Shown piece after piece: positions 27,801 to 37,114 of a stretch of DNA of 64,000 nucleotides. Within the stretch, counting starts at the first letter, position 1. Each line of letters starts with the position of its first letter. The notes under the pieces are model-generated. The model was not told the DNA's origin. It did no database searches and saw only the letters and a program-made list of their open reading frames with translations. The position numbers and the translations under genes are program-made. Origin of the DNA: Cyclina sinensis (taxonomy: Eukaryota; Mollusca; Bivalvia; Venerida; Veneridae); NCBI GenBank assembly GCA_012932295.1, contig JAAONU010000013.1, positions 3,208,603 through 3,272,602 on the forward strand. Reading direction: 5' to 3'.

Positions 27801-29809
27801 AATGTTCACAGTGCATGAACAAATCTGCAAAAATGATATCTAAGGGAGGTAACTTGCAGTATATGTAAATGTAAAGGTTGTTTAAATTGTCACTCTTTGT
27901 ATCTATGTCTTTCCTCTTTGCAGTGTAAGAACATGATATCTGGTGGAGATATTGCTGTGTTTGCATCACGGTGTGGGACAGACAGGTTCTGGCATCCAGC
28001 ATGCTTTGTTTGTACAACATGTGACGAACTTCTCGTGGACTTGATATATTTCTACAGAGATGGCCAATTATATTGTGGACGTCATCATGCTGAAATCATC
28101 AAACCAAGATGTGCTGCTTGTGATGAGGTAATGAGACTGTTATTGAAACAGCTTGTAACCTAGTAAAAACAGTCAGCCAATGAGTATTGTATATTGGCAT
28201 GTAAGAAAAATGCTGATTCAGCTGTTTCAGGATATAACCATTGTAGAATATTGTTCAAATTTTTTATTTAGTTTAACATTTTAGTGTTTGTCAGTTTTTA
28301 CAGACTAGGACTTAAAATCCTGACTGCTAAATTTACAGGTGTGTAACAAGGAAAAGGTCAACTGACTCTCCATTATGTATGTTTCAGATAATATTTGCGG
28401 ATGAATGTACAGAAGCAGAAGGCCGCAGCTGGCATATGAAACATTTCTCATGTTTTGAGTGTGACGCCCAGCTTGGTGGTCAGAGGTATATCATGAGAGA
28501 AGGACGTCCGTTTTGTTGTGTATGCTTTGAACGAATGTTTGCAGAGTTCTGTGATACCTGTGGAGAACACATTGGTGTGGACCAAGGCCAAATGACTCAT
28601 GAAGGTCAACACTGGCATGCAACTCCACACTGTTTTAAATGTCATACTTGTCAAAAATCACTTCTTGGACAGCCATTTTTGCCAAAGCATGGTGTTATAT
28701 ATTGTTCTGCAGCTTGCTCAAGAGCAGGTTCATTAAATACGCAAACCCCACGCAGGGCGGAGGACTATATGCAAGATATAAGCAATATACGCCTTGGTTC
28801 ACCTGTGAGTCATGCTATGCAGGAGAGTAGTGTTATGGCATTGCAAGAGGTGTTAAGACAACAGTACACAATACCTGACAGTTGCCCATCGTCTGATCGT
28901 GATCAAGGCTATGCAACTAGTAGTAATAGTGAAGTTTATGCTCCTGGTTTGTATGAGCCACCAACAAAAGCCAGAATAGAAATGACTGGATATGAAATTA
29001 ATATGGATGGATTAGTAGATGTTCTTCCAATGCAGGATGCCAAAACAAAAAGACTTTCACAATTATCGATGCCAGACTTATCTAAAGAGCGACTCCATCG
29101 AAGTGGTTCTGAAAGAGACAGCAGCAGTTCAGGTTCCAGAAGCAGAAGCATTAGTCGAAGCAGATCTGGCTCAGAGAAAAACCTTGGTGTGAAATTCAGT
29201 GGTAATGCCCAAGCTAATTATTATCACCCTGATGTGCCAACTAATTTTATTCAGCCTTACAGTGGTGGGAAAAAGTTTACTGGACAGAGTAAATGTGCTA
29301 ATAGATCTTTCCCAGAGTTAAGAAATGTAAGTGGACATACCCCAACTGAGGATATTAATGATTTACCCTTGCCTGATGAGGAGAAAATGAACCCAATAAC
29401 ACGACCCCCGAGTGGTAAATCACACCACCGTCATCATGGGAGGTACCCTCGAAGTCGTAGTTTTGAAGGTCGGGGAGCTATGCTTGGGCCATCTAGTCAG
29501 TCCAATGAAGTTGAGAGAAAGAAAATTCTAAAAAATGCAAATCAAAATATGTCTAATACATCTGAACTCTCTGTGTCGATGGATCGTGGAGTGGACAGGT
29601 ACGAGGACTCGTGTAGCTCTTGTAGCACGTGCTCAAGCTCTAGTGACTCGGAAGATGACTTTGATTATTATTATGACAGTCCAAGTAAAGGGGCTCCGAG
29701 AATTACTTATGTAGATAGCTATGGATTCGCTGGGAATAAATCTGCCACTCTAGGACGGCCAGTTCGCAGACACAAAGGGAAAAAAGATAAAAATTGTACA
29801 ATTTCATAG
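6660..29809 (+). CDS. prickle: Prickle planar cell polarity protein (PET + 3 LIM + CaaX), 3' four coding exons; 5' end outside window
   Basis: Coding exons are 6660-6840, 27455-27706, 27924-28127 and 28388-29809 (stop TAG 29807-29809), all with AG/GT borders and frame kept; they give 685 visible residues. The first base, 6660, completes a split codon, so at least one upstream coding exon is missing. Domains by visible residue: a Cys-rich CRHCKCP box (3-9), the PET domain (about 43-130, [14 protein letters not shown] then [14 protein letters not shown]), LIM1 (142 to about 206), LIM2 (207 to about 264), LIM3 (267-322), a Ser/Arg-rich stretch, an acidic SSSDSEDD segment, a basic tail and the CaaX box CTIS. 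In the known family Prickle is a cytoplasmic/cortical core planar polarity protein that binds Vang/Strabismus, and prenylation of the tail aids membrane recruitment. The PET-LIM order with a terminal CaaX separates it from Testin and LMCD1. Human Prickle1/2 are about 830-845 residues, so this one is somewhat short. Identity is very secure; the start is unknown. Confidence 0.96.
10018..10070. other. Short inverted repeat (12-bp perfect stem)
   Basis: GCTATATGATTT (10018-10029) and its exact complement (10059-10070) bracket a 29-nt spacer. The stem is shorter than a typical microRNA precursor stem and AT-rich; it may be chance or a remnant of a small element. Confidence 0.4.
12985..13034 (-). 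mobile_element. SINE (3' part on minus strand), interrupted by a nested element
   Basis: GTTGCCCATATGACTGACACC here matches the segment beginning 61470, and the remainder of the same SINE resumes at 14489. The SINE reads on the minus strand, so this is its distal part. It is split by the 1.45-kb element at 13035-14488. Confidence 0.7.
13035..14488 (+). mobile_element. Helentron-like non-autonomous element, 145-bp internal repeats (copy 1)
   Basis: The 5' end is a hairpin (13035-13066): AGCTCACCTGTCAC, loop GTA, then the near-complement. A GTCC/GTCGTCC microsatellite follows, then about eight tandem copies of a roughly 145-bp monomer; the phrase GTCACAGAGCCCAAATAT recurs near 13256, 13402, 13547, 13691, 13834, 13981, 14128 and 14273. 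Near the 3' end CAGGTGAGC (14452-14460) is the inverse of the 5' terminus, then hairpin AGGGCCATCATGGCCCT (14466-14482) and CTTGTT. Asymmetric inverted ends, an internal array and a 3' hairpin are features of Helentron-derived elements (for example DINE-1 of Drosophila). No Rep-helicase is encoded, so the class assignment is inference. It interrupts a SINE. Confidence 0.75.
14489..14632 (-). mobile_element. SINE remainder (head-proximal part on minus strand)
   Basis: Continues the SINE broken at 13034: CACCCCATACCAGAGACACTC and GTTAGTGGAGGATAGGGGGT align with the uninterrupted copy at 61463-61690. The tRNA-like head at the right end is degraded here. Confidence 0.65.
21520..21936. repeat. Intronic block duplicated at 50577-50946
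   Basis: Segments such as AGAAATGATGAAATGATTAT, TTGAACCAAGGTC, CACAACATAAGC and GAATCCTCAGTG recur in the same order and orientation at 50577-50946. There they abut the copied end of Prickle exon D. Either this was carried along in one duplication with an internal deletion, or it is an unrelated dispersed repeat. Confidence 0.65.
24473..24761 (-). mobile_element. tRNA-derived SINE with 11-bp target-site duplication
   Basis: Read on the minus strand it begins GCCCGCCCGCTTAGCTCAAT, with an A-box-like TAGCTCAATAGG and a B-box-like GGTTCGACCCC, and ends in a GGGGTTTAACGTCG-containing (complement) tail rich in AAAC. Exact direct repeats TCAAGGATTCT lie at 24462-24472 and 24762-24772, the expected mark of target-primed retrotransposition. 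The tail resembles the conserved 3' domain of mollusc SINEs. It sits antisense inside the long Prickle intron. Confidence 0.9.
25521..25575 (+). pseudogene. 55-bp echo of Prickle exon D inside its own intron
   Basis: GCATGGTGTTATATATT through GAGCAGGTTTATTAAATGC matches exon D 28687-28741 with about four mismatches. The matched codons encode the end of LIM3 ([17 protein letters not shown]). Similarity stops abruptly on both sides, so it is a templated fragment rather than a usable exon; no acceptor or donor frames it properly. Confidence 0.85.
27455..27706 (+). CDS. prickle: Prickle exon B: remainder of PET domain
   Basis: Acceptor TTTGCAG ends at 27454 and donor GTTTGT starts at 27707; 84 whole codons. 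It opens [17 protein letters not shown] and contains [12 protein letters not shown] and the [11 protein letters not shown] motif, then ends GGVCAK just inside LIM1, so the first LIM1 cysteine is here and the second opens the next exon. Confidence 0.96.
27924..28127 (+). CDS. prickle: Prickle exon C: LIM1 and first half-knuckle of LIM2
   Basis: Acceptor TTTGCAG ends at 27923 and donor GTAATG starts at 28128; 68 whole codons. The zinc-ligand pattern is visible: [15 protein letters not shown], then YCGRHH, and KPRCAACDE opening LIM2. The run [10 protein letters not shown] is characteristic of Prickle LIM1. Confidence 0.96.
28388..29809 (+). CDS. prickle: Prickle exon D: LIM2, LIM3, low-complexity tail and CaaX box
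   Basis: Acceptor TTTCAG ends at 28387; 473 codons plus TAG. LIM2 continues with [20 protein letters not shown], and LIM3 runs [12 protein letters not shown] to YCSAAC. Past LIM3 the chain is low-complexity: a Ser/Arg repeat near 29100-29170, a basic [18 protein letters not shown] patch, a Cys/Ser cluster followed by acidic residues, then KKDKNCTIS. Codons 28687-28741 are echoed in the upstream intron, and the part from about 29411 onward is duplicated near 50945. Confidence 0.96.
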   Translation: MIFADECTEAEGRSWHMKHFSCFECDAQLGGQRYIMREGRPFCCVCFERMFAEFCDTCGEHIGVDQGQMTHEGQHWHATPHCFKCHTCQKSLLGQPFLPKHGVIYCSAACSRAGSLNTQTPRRAEDYMQDISNIRLGSPVSHAMQESSVMALQEVLRQQYTIPDSCPSSDRDQGYATSSNSEVYAPGLYEPPTKARIEMTGYEINMDGLVDVLPMQDAKTKRLSQLSMPDLSKERLHRSGSERDSSSSGSRSRSISRSRSGSEKNLGVKFSGNAQANYYHPDVPTNFIQPYSGGKKFTGQSKCANRSFPELRNVSGHTPTEDINDLPLPDEEKMNPITRPPSGKSHHRHHGRYPRSRSFEGRGAMLGPSSQSNEVERKKILKNANQNMSNTSELSVSMDRGVDRYEDSCSSCSTCSSSSDSEDDFDYYYDSPSKGAPRITYVDSYGFAGNKSATLGRPVRRHKGKKDKNCTIS

Positions 29810-32595
29810 TTAACTCTTGTACTTGTTTTAACAGTTCTGTGTGTCTTTTTAAATTGTTAAATATTTAAGTGATCTAATTTATGTACCATGTGCCTACTGT
29901 ATATAAAGGCAAAATGATTGTGATATTTTGTTTATGATTTAATTTGTATATTTATTATTGAAAATGGCTTTAATGTCTTATGGAAATCAAGCAATTCACA
30001 TACTTACCTACAACTTTGTTTGATCTGACACAAAAAATGTACTTCAATCTCGGTTATTTAAAGTCAGCTTGATCCAAAATATGAAATAATCCAAAATCAG
30101 AGATTTTGTACTAGAAGCAATATAGTGTTAATAAGGACTTGTTACTAGGTTGAAAAATAACACACTTATGTATTTTGCATTATTTAGTAACATGTACTGA
30201 TATTACAATAATTGTGTTCATTGAAATGATAACTGCTGATTCTTACAATCATCTGTTTTAAATTAAATTAGATTTTTTTTGTCTTACTTTATCAAAACGT
30301 GCTTGCTAAATTTGAGAAATTGGGATTTTTGTCTCTTTCTCTTGTGGTACATCATTTTCTCTTTGAGACAAGGATCATCGACATTCTTTTGGTTCAGGTA
30401 TAATTTCATGGTATATAAACCATTAAGTAAAGTAGAACTGGGTTGCTGCATTGTTTTACACATCTGTTAAAGTTAAAGGATTTTTTTTCTCAGAGCAAAT
30501 AGGCTCAGCAGAAATGTTTCTCAATTTGTCTATGCAATTTTGCAATGTTGTTCCTCTTTGTTGAAAGTGATAGTTGGTTTTCCAGTTAAAAGTTGTTCTA
30601 TTTTGTTCCTGTCATGTTTAACTTCTATTATTGGGGATTTGTAAAACAGTTTTATCTTTAAATTGATCAAAACGGACATGCAGTCTATGTAACTTCTATT
30701 TGAAAGACAATCTTGTTTTATATAAATAAGTTTCTTGTAGTTTTTAAAAGTCAATTCATTTTTATGAGTATGTAAAGTAACATATGTGTCGGCAGTCTGA
30801 ATTCTCATGCATTTTTATTTGGTATAAGTTAGTGTACATTCGTAACTGACCAACAAATAGCTTTAGATTATAGAACAGTGGACGATGAGTGGGAATTAAT
30901 ACAACTAAACATTCATGTCCATAGTAACTTTGGTTAATTTACATTTGCTTCATAAAAGTTGACATTGCAGTCCCATTAGGGTTTTCTGAAAGGTGTTACC
31001 AAAGCTTCCAAAATAAACATTCATTCACAAAATTTCATTATCATACCATAAAAGCTTATGACTGGAACCTGTTTAACACATTTCTTAAAGAAAATGTATT
31101 AATTTATAACAGTGAAATCTTTTACGTCTGAAACGACTCATAATAAGCATTTACAACAGTTTAATCCCTTGGTTCATGTACAGATCATAGTTGGACAGAA
31201 TTACTGCCAGTGCATCATGTAAGAACTGTAACTCTGTGTATGCATGCTCACAGTTGAATGTCGGAGAAATTTCCCCTTGTTTAAATGTCGCTGTCAAATA
31301 CTATAATTGTAAACTAACCTTAAAATAGATTTTCAAATTTTTACTCTACTATTTCAGAGAACAAACTAGATTTTAGAACTGTGATTTGTCTTCAAGTTTT
31401 ATAGTTTGCACCTGTTTTAACTTGCACAATTTATATGGTGCTGTGTAAGGATACAATCATTGTTTTATGTCTTCCACTGTTGCTGCAATTTACAATATTA
31501 TACAGTGTCCCTGACTGGTAGTCCACTAGTGTAAGTGGTTTATAAAGCCTGGCATCTTCATTCATGAGGTTATGAGACCAACTTTAACATGGCAGCATGT
31601 AGTATAGGGGTACTTAAATGTTTAGGTAATACGACTTTGTTCACTATCGGGGTATAAACATTTTAAAGAGAGATGGTAATTAGTAGGATAGTTAAAGACT
31701 CAGAAACACAGCAGTTTCATATACTAATTTTCCTCTGCACTTGTCAGTAAAAAGTTTGTCTTTCCTTTGCAGTATGAAGTATGTAATAAGAGTTATTTAG
31801 ATCTGCAAAACTTGTAAAAATCAACATTGGTCAAGCTGGTTCTAGTAACTAATGTCTGTTATGGTTTGGGAAATGGCTGTTACTGCTGCTAGATAGCATT
31901 ATATACTTCTTCAACAGCTGTACCTCAAATGATAAAAACCACGTTAGACTTCCTATTATTTTTCAATAATAATTCAATTAGATACTGCTGGTCAATTTTC
32001 GCCAAATACATTCTTCTCTGAATGATGGCAAATGTTATAATACTCTGCCAAAATAATCAAAAACTGTATTGTAGTATTGTTTATCCTATCATAGGGTATA
32101 TGTTTCATTTGTATTATGTTATTAATGCAGTATTAAAATTTAAAAAATGCAACAGATTTGTTTACTTTGTATTAATTCTCTTGGGAGAAAAATACTTCTC
32201 CTCGTGGCATACTCACATGACTGTGATACTGAAATTGCTTGTAATCTCAGAATTCTTTTTAGAAGGGAAGCCATTGCAGGTAGATAAAGCATGTGTGAAA
32301 ATCCACTTCTAGTGGATGATATTGGTTGAGAAGATGGAAACCATTTTCGATCCAGGGTTTGCTTGTTACAATCCCACTACGCAGGAGTTGCCATCGACTC
32401 CTCATTCCACATTTTTGGCCCCCAAGAATTAGTTTGAACCTAGAAGCAGTCACCAAAGAGTATTAATATGAGTTATCAGAAGACAAATGGTTAAATACAC
32501 TTAATCACACAAGCAGTTAAAATGGGACTAGCGAAGAGATAACACGACAAGACAAATGTAGCATTTGTCGTATTTGCGCACCCGTATGTAAATCT
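29810..32595 (+). other. Prickle 3' UTR and flanking sequence
   Basis: No other coding sequence was found. The UTR begins at 29810; a canonical AATAAA lies at 31012-31017 and a weaker ATTAAA near 30264, so polyadenylation could fall in either place. The stretch 29411 to about 32204 is the source of the degenerate copy at 50945-52982, and similarity carries on past the likely polyadenylation site. Confidence 0.65.
31012..31017 (+). terminator. Candidate Prickle polyadenylation signal AATAAA
   Basis: Canonical hexamer 1.2 kb after the stop codon, also preserved in the duplicate copy near 52130. No transcript evidence is available. Confidence 0.45.
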
Positions 32596-34037
32596 ATCTT
32601 CTTGCAAATGTAAGATAAATGTACCTTTAAATGCAGAATTGTGATGACAAGGTAAGCTGTTTTTGTGAAGTTAGCAGAATAGCAGAACAAATTGCCAACA
32701 CCGCAAAACGATATTTTTAGAGCGCCAGCTGGACAGTTCTATAAACAACAACACGACACTCATTTAAAAAAAAATGTTGTTGAATTGACCTTTGAACTTT
32801 CTTCGGCCGCCCCAACTGGTCGTTCTGTGCCCTGGTGGGATTAATTCAGGAAACATGCCAGCCCAACACATGGACAATTTAAGGGCTGTTGTGTTGGCTT
32901 CTCCTCCAACTTGTTCTGGCGGGGTTAAAATCAGTAAACACACTTTACTTTTACATAATTTTGAATAGACAGGAAACTAAAATAAGATGACCCAAAATTA
33001 TCATTGTTTGCAACTAACAATTTAATGATAATTTAATGACCCAAACTTAATTCTCCCGGATTTTCAAGGTGGTTATTAGCACAACCACTAGCTAGACTTC
33101 AGGAAAATAATGGTGATCGGGAAAGTATTATTCTCTACTTGACATTTTCAGTCCAAGTGGATGTATATTATAATTTGTGTGATTTGACGTACAATGAAGG
33201 ATAACTAAGTATAATAACATCAATGGTAGGATACTACGTCATCGTGCACCTGCTTATGCTCTCACGCGGACCATTTTTGTCAACAATCCGTCGCTGGAAA
33301 GGTCAGTAAACTGATCTTTTTTAATAAGAAATAAAGTTACAAAAAATCATGTTGTGCACAGAAGATTGGCTGGTATACCTTGTATTTACGTAAAGAATTC
33401 TTACAATGTAAAATTAGTTTAGGCCTGAAAACGGGTGAAAGTTTTTTTTTTTTCTGAATGTGTGCTGAAAAAACTTTCGCCCGTTTTCAGGCCTAAACTA
33501 GAATTTTACATTATAAGAATTCTTCACGTAAATACAAGGCACACCAGCCAATCTTCGGTGCACTACATGATTTTTGTAACTTTACAGATTTCATATTAAA
33601 AAAAAGATCATTCACCTTTCGCCCGTTTTCAGGCCTAAACTAGAATTTTACATATAAAAATTCTTTACGTAAATACAAAGCACACCAGCCAGTCTTCGTT
33701 GCACAACATGATTTTTTGTTACTCTGCAGATTTCTTATTTACCTTTCAAGCGACGGATTGTTGACAAAGAATGGTCCGCGTGAGAGCATTAAACAGGTGC
33801 GCGATGACGTAGTATCCTACCATTGTAACATGCTCTCAAATAATCCTTATAGCGAAAGAGATATTACTATATTACTATTATCATTGTATATGTTTGTTGT
33901 CAAAACATGGAGTTATTCTGGTGTTCTGCTGCATTTGTTCTGCTAATCTGCTAACTTCACAAAGACAGCTTACCGTGTCGTCACAATTCTGGAAGCCTTT
34001 AAAAGTCCATGTTTTTCTTACATTTGCAAGAAGGCTT
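32596..34037. mobile_element. Large imperfect palindrome / foldback element
   Basis: Outer arms 32598-32697 and 33926-34035 are inverse copies (TTCTTGCAAATGTAAG, AAGCTGTNTTTGTGAAGTTA, GCAGAACAAAT). Inner arms 33220-33442 and 33598-33826 are inverse copies (TACGTCATCG, GCTCTCACGCGGACCATT, CAACAATCCGTCGCT, GGCCTGAAAACGGG). A third arm copy at 33468-33630 makes the right side a tandem pair, so the centre folds with a short T-rich loop. The left half has about 0.5 kb (32698-33219) with no partner. No transposase is present; it could be a foldback-type or MITE-like non-autonomous element. Confidence 0.85.
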
Positions 34038-34734
34038 AATAAAGGCGTTTAGCTTAATACACAACGGACAGTATACTCTATTTTGTCCTTCCTTGTGAAT
34101 AGCAGGTTTACTAATTGGGTACCGGCCTTGACATCCAATAATAATGACAAGGTATCTAAGTAAGTTGAACATAAGGAAAAACAGTATCAATGTAAATTAA
34201 ATCTTAAATTATATATAGTTCGTGAAATTGTATCTTTATTTTATGAAAATGAAGCTCGAGTACTAACTACAGCATAAATATGGCTACAGCGTCTATGACA
34301 TAATTTTTGTGACCGTTTTTTAACCAAAATGCAAAACGAAAAAAAATACGCCATTGCAATGCAGAAAATCCGGGACGGTTTACAACGTTTTGAAAAGTTT
34401 AGTAAATAAATATCATTTAACATACCTCTCGAGTTACATCTTACTGTTACATCAAAAACCGTATCTAATTGAAGACAACTGGCTCATTTCATAAAATACT
34501 TTGCTAAAATATTTTTTACAAAAAAATGTTTTTTTTGAGGATATGTGAGATTCTTGTTATTGTAAACAAGAGAGTTTTAAATTTAAGTATATCTTAACAC
34601 AAAACAATCACATTAAAGGGAAATGAATTAATCTACATCACAACGAGCAACTACATTAACATTTTGTTGTGTATTTCAACCCACGTCCACAGTTTTCCGA
34701 GTTTAGGCCAGTTTAGATAAACATTTTTAGGTGT
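34038..34734. other. Intergenic, nothing recognised
   Basis: AT-rich sequence between two foldback structures with no coding or repeat signal that I can support. Confidence 0.6.
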
Positions 34735-36165
34735 GTGAAGTAAGTAAGCTCGACATTAAAAATTGAATCTTTCACCGCTTGAATTTTTAATGTTGTGCTT
34801 GCTCGACATTAATCTTTCGATTTTCAATGATTCGTGTTTTTTTTTAATAATTTTGAACTGCTTGAATTTCGAAGGTTGTGCTAACACGAATAACCGACAT
34901 TCGAATTCTGAATCCATTGAAATGTTGTGCTAGTACGATATAATTAATGAATCTTTAATCATTTGAATTCTAAATATTGTGTTTGCACGACTTTCAATAT
35001 GTCAATATTAATTATTTGAATTTTGACCGTTTTGCTATCACGACATTCGAATTTAGATTCACTTGAATCTTTTGAATTCTGTTTAGTGTGCCAGCATGAC
35101 ATTCGATGTGTAAATGATCATTTGAATGTTGTATAAACACGACATTCCACATTTGAATGTTTAATCACATGAAATTTGAATACTATGCTAGCTTCACGAT
35201 GTGTCTTTTTTTAGAAATCTACTTGATTACGTTTAAGAATGTATATTTATTTTAAGCTATACAATTTTGTTTGACTGTTTTCTGTTCACCTAATTGCTGG
35301 CCAACAAATATTTGGTGCAGCAGCAAATTGCTGTGGTACTTAAAAAATATTAAGTTTGTTCTTTTATTTTTATAGCTATATAGTGCTAAAGAATTGGCAA
35401 GAATGCCTTTGAATACATAAGATACGGTTCTGAGATAAAAACAAAGTATTTGTTGTCGACTGAAATGGTTCTTCTAGTATGGAGAAATATAGCAATTATG
35501 TACATGGTAATGAAAAATAAGACAGTTTACAAAGTACAGAACATCACAGTTCTCATATATTGTACACTATTTGCTATTTTATCTGAGTAATATTCATTCC
35601 ATTGTCTGAAGTTAAAACCTTTGGAAAAGATTTTTTTTCTAATTGTGGCACAATAAACCACTTTTTAATTTATATTTATTTATATTTTCGGCTGACCAAC
35701 GTGTGCGTGCCAATTTCCATCTTGTACAAGGTGAAAGCAACTGAGAGACTAGAATAACAGAGACATGCACAGTTGCATGGCTCTAACTTGAATGGAAAAA
35801 GAAACATTTCTTGATCAGAACCGCAGAAACTAATTTTTACTTATTTGTCTATGTGTACTTAGTTTAAAATAATTTGATTCATTCTAGTACAACATTAAAG
35901 ATTCAAGTAATTCAAAATTCAACTGTTGGATGTCTCAAAAGCACTCATTCAAAAATGAATCATTAAAAATAATTCGAATGTCGAATTTTGAATGTAATAC
36001 TAGAACAACAGCTAAATTCAAATAATTAAAAATCGAAAGTCGAATTTCGTGCTGGTACACATTCATATACAAATGATTTAAAATTCGAATGTGAATGTCC
36101 TACTTACACAACGTTTAAATTTCTAATGACTAGAAATTCGAATGTTAAGTGGGGAATGTCGTATG
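34735..36165. mobile_element. Inverted arrays of a CGACATTCGAAT-type repeat around a 0.65-kb core
   Basis: From 34735 to about 35210 a degenerate unit of about 60 bp recurs, alternating CGACATTCGAATTT, TTTGAATTTTGAATGTTGTG and GCTAGCACGA-like pieces. From about 35880 to 36165 the same pieces recur as their complement (ATTCAAAATTC, AATTCGAATGTCGAATTT, GTGCTGGTACA). The core between them (35211-35879) is unrelated AT-rich sequence with no open frame of note. Long arms built of internal repeats are the hallmark of foldback-type transposons; no transposase is seen. Confidence 0.7.
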
Positions 36166-36935
36166 ACTTTCATGGATCAATAGATTAGTTCTCATGGACC
36201 TAAAGATGCGTCGTATACACCCATGAACCTAGTTCCACGCAACCCACCACGAAATGACAGCATGTGAACATGTCAAATTCAAACTGTTACGGTACTACGT
36301 TCTTTTTAAAAAAAATAAATGTTAATAAATATTACGTGGCTGAAACGTGACAACTACTGTTTGGAACACTTCATTCTATATAACAAAATCAATACAAGTT
36401 GAATACGGTCCCTTTGGATAAAGATGAAAATAATAGTTTAAAACCATGAGTCCTTCAAGAGAAAGAAAGAACATGGTTGATATTTCTAATGTACCAATGT
36501 TGGCATCAGCCTAGCATACGGAACCAATAGCAGAAATGTTATTTTTATTGACTCAGATTGTTCTTGGAAAACTTTTGTTCTTCTGAAAACTTTTGGCAAA
36601 CCTTTGCTCCTGAATTTGAGAAGAACAAAACTTTGGCATAAAAAAAGGAAAAAAAGCATGAATCCTTATTTGACTTGTTGTATTATCAGTTTTGGACATT
36701 ACCAGTGCATGCGCATTTGCAAAGTTCATTCACTTACTGTTGTGCATGAACGATTGTATTCTTTGTCGAAATGTTTTATAGTTTAATGATATCTGAGACG
36801 TGTAGGGCAGATTGCATATCTGCTAGATATGAAACGCATTTTAATCAAACAAATGAAACCAACTTACAAGGACGTTTACCCTACACCTTATTTCACGTAT
36901 TTCTTGAAAACAGTTTTAGAAAACATTTGTTGGAT
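36166..36935 (+). other. Region upstream of the SLC6 start
   Basis: Presumed 5' UTR and promoter region of the transporter gene. The frame is open back to 36771 but the residues there do not look like SLC6 N-termini. No TATA box or other core element can be singled out. An upstream non-coding exon may exist. Confidence 0.4.
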
Positions 36936-37114
36936 ATGGGTACCACCGGTAACGCCAAAATGGCTATGAACGGGAAACCGAAGTCTTCCAAGGTGGCAAG
37001 CTCTCTAAAAATGGAGTTAGGTGATATCGACCGAACACAGGTCTTCGGAATAGACGAAAATGAGAAAAGAGGGAACTGGACTGGAAAGCTAGATTTTGTC
37101 TTGGCAACACTTGG
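36936..37114 (+). CDS. SLC6 exon 1: N-terminus and start of TM1
   Basis: Starts [14 protein letters not shown] and reaches [19 protein letters not shown]; ends with two bases of the G60 codon. Donor GTAAAT starts at 37115. Confidence 0.82.

Noticed and set aside
28448..28654. Minus-strand open frame over Prickle exon D
   Set aside because: It is the antisense shadow of the LIM-encoding exon.
36771..36935. Upstream extension of the SLC6 N-terminus to the methionine at 36771
   Set aside because: The extra 55 residues do not resemble SLC6 N-termini and the ATG at 36936 has a better context; still possible without transcript data.
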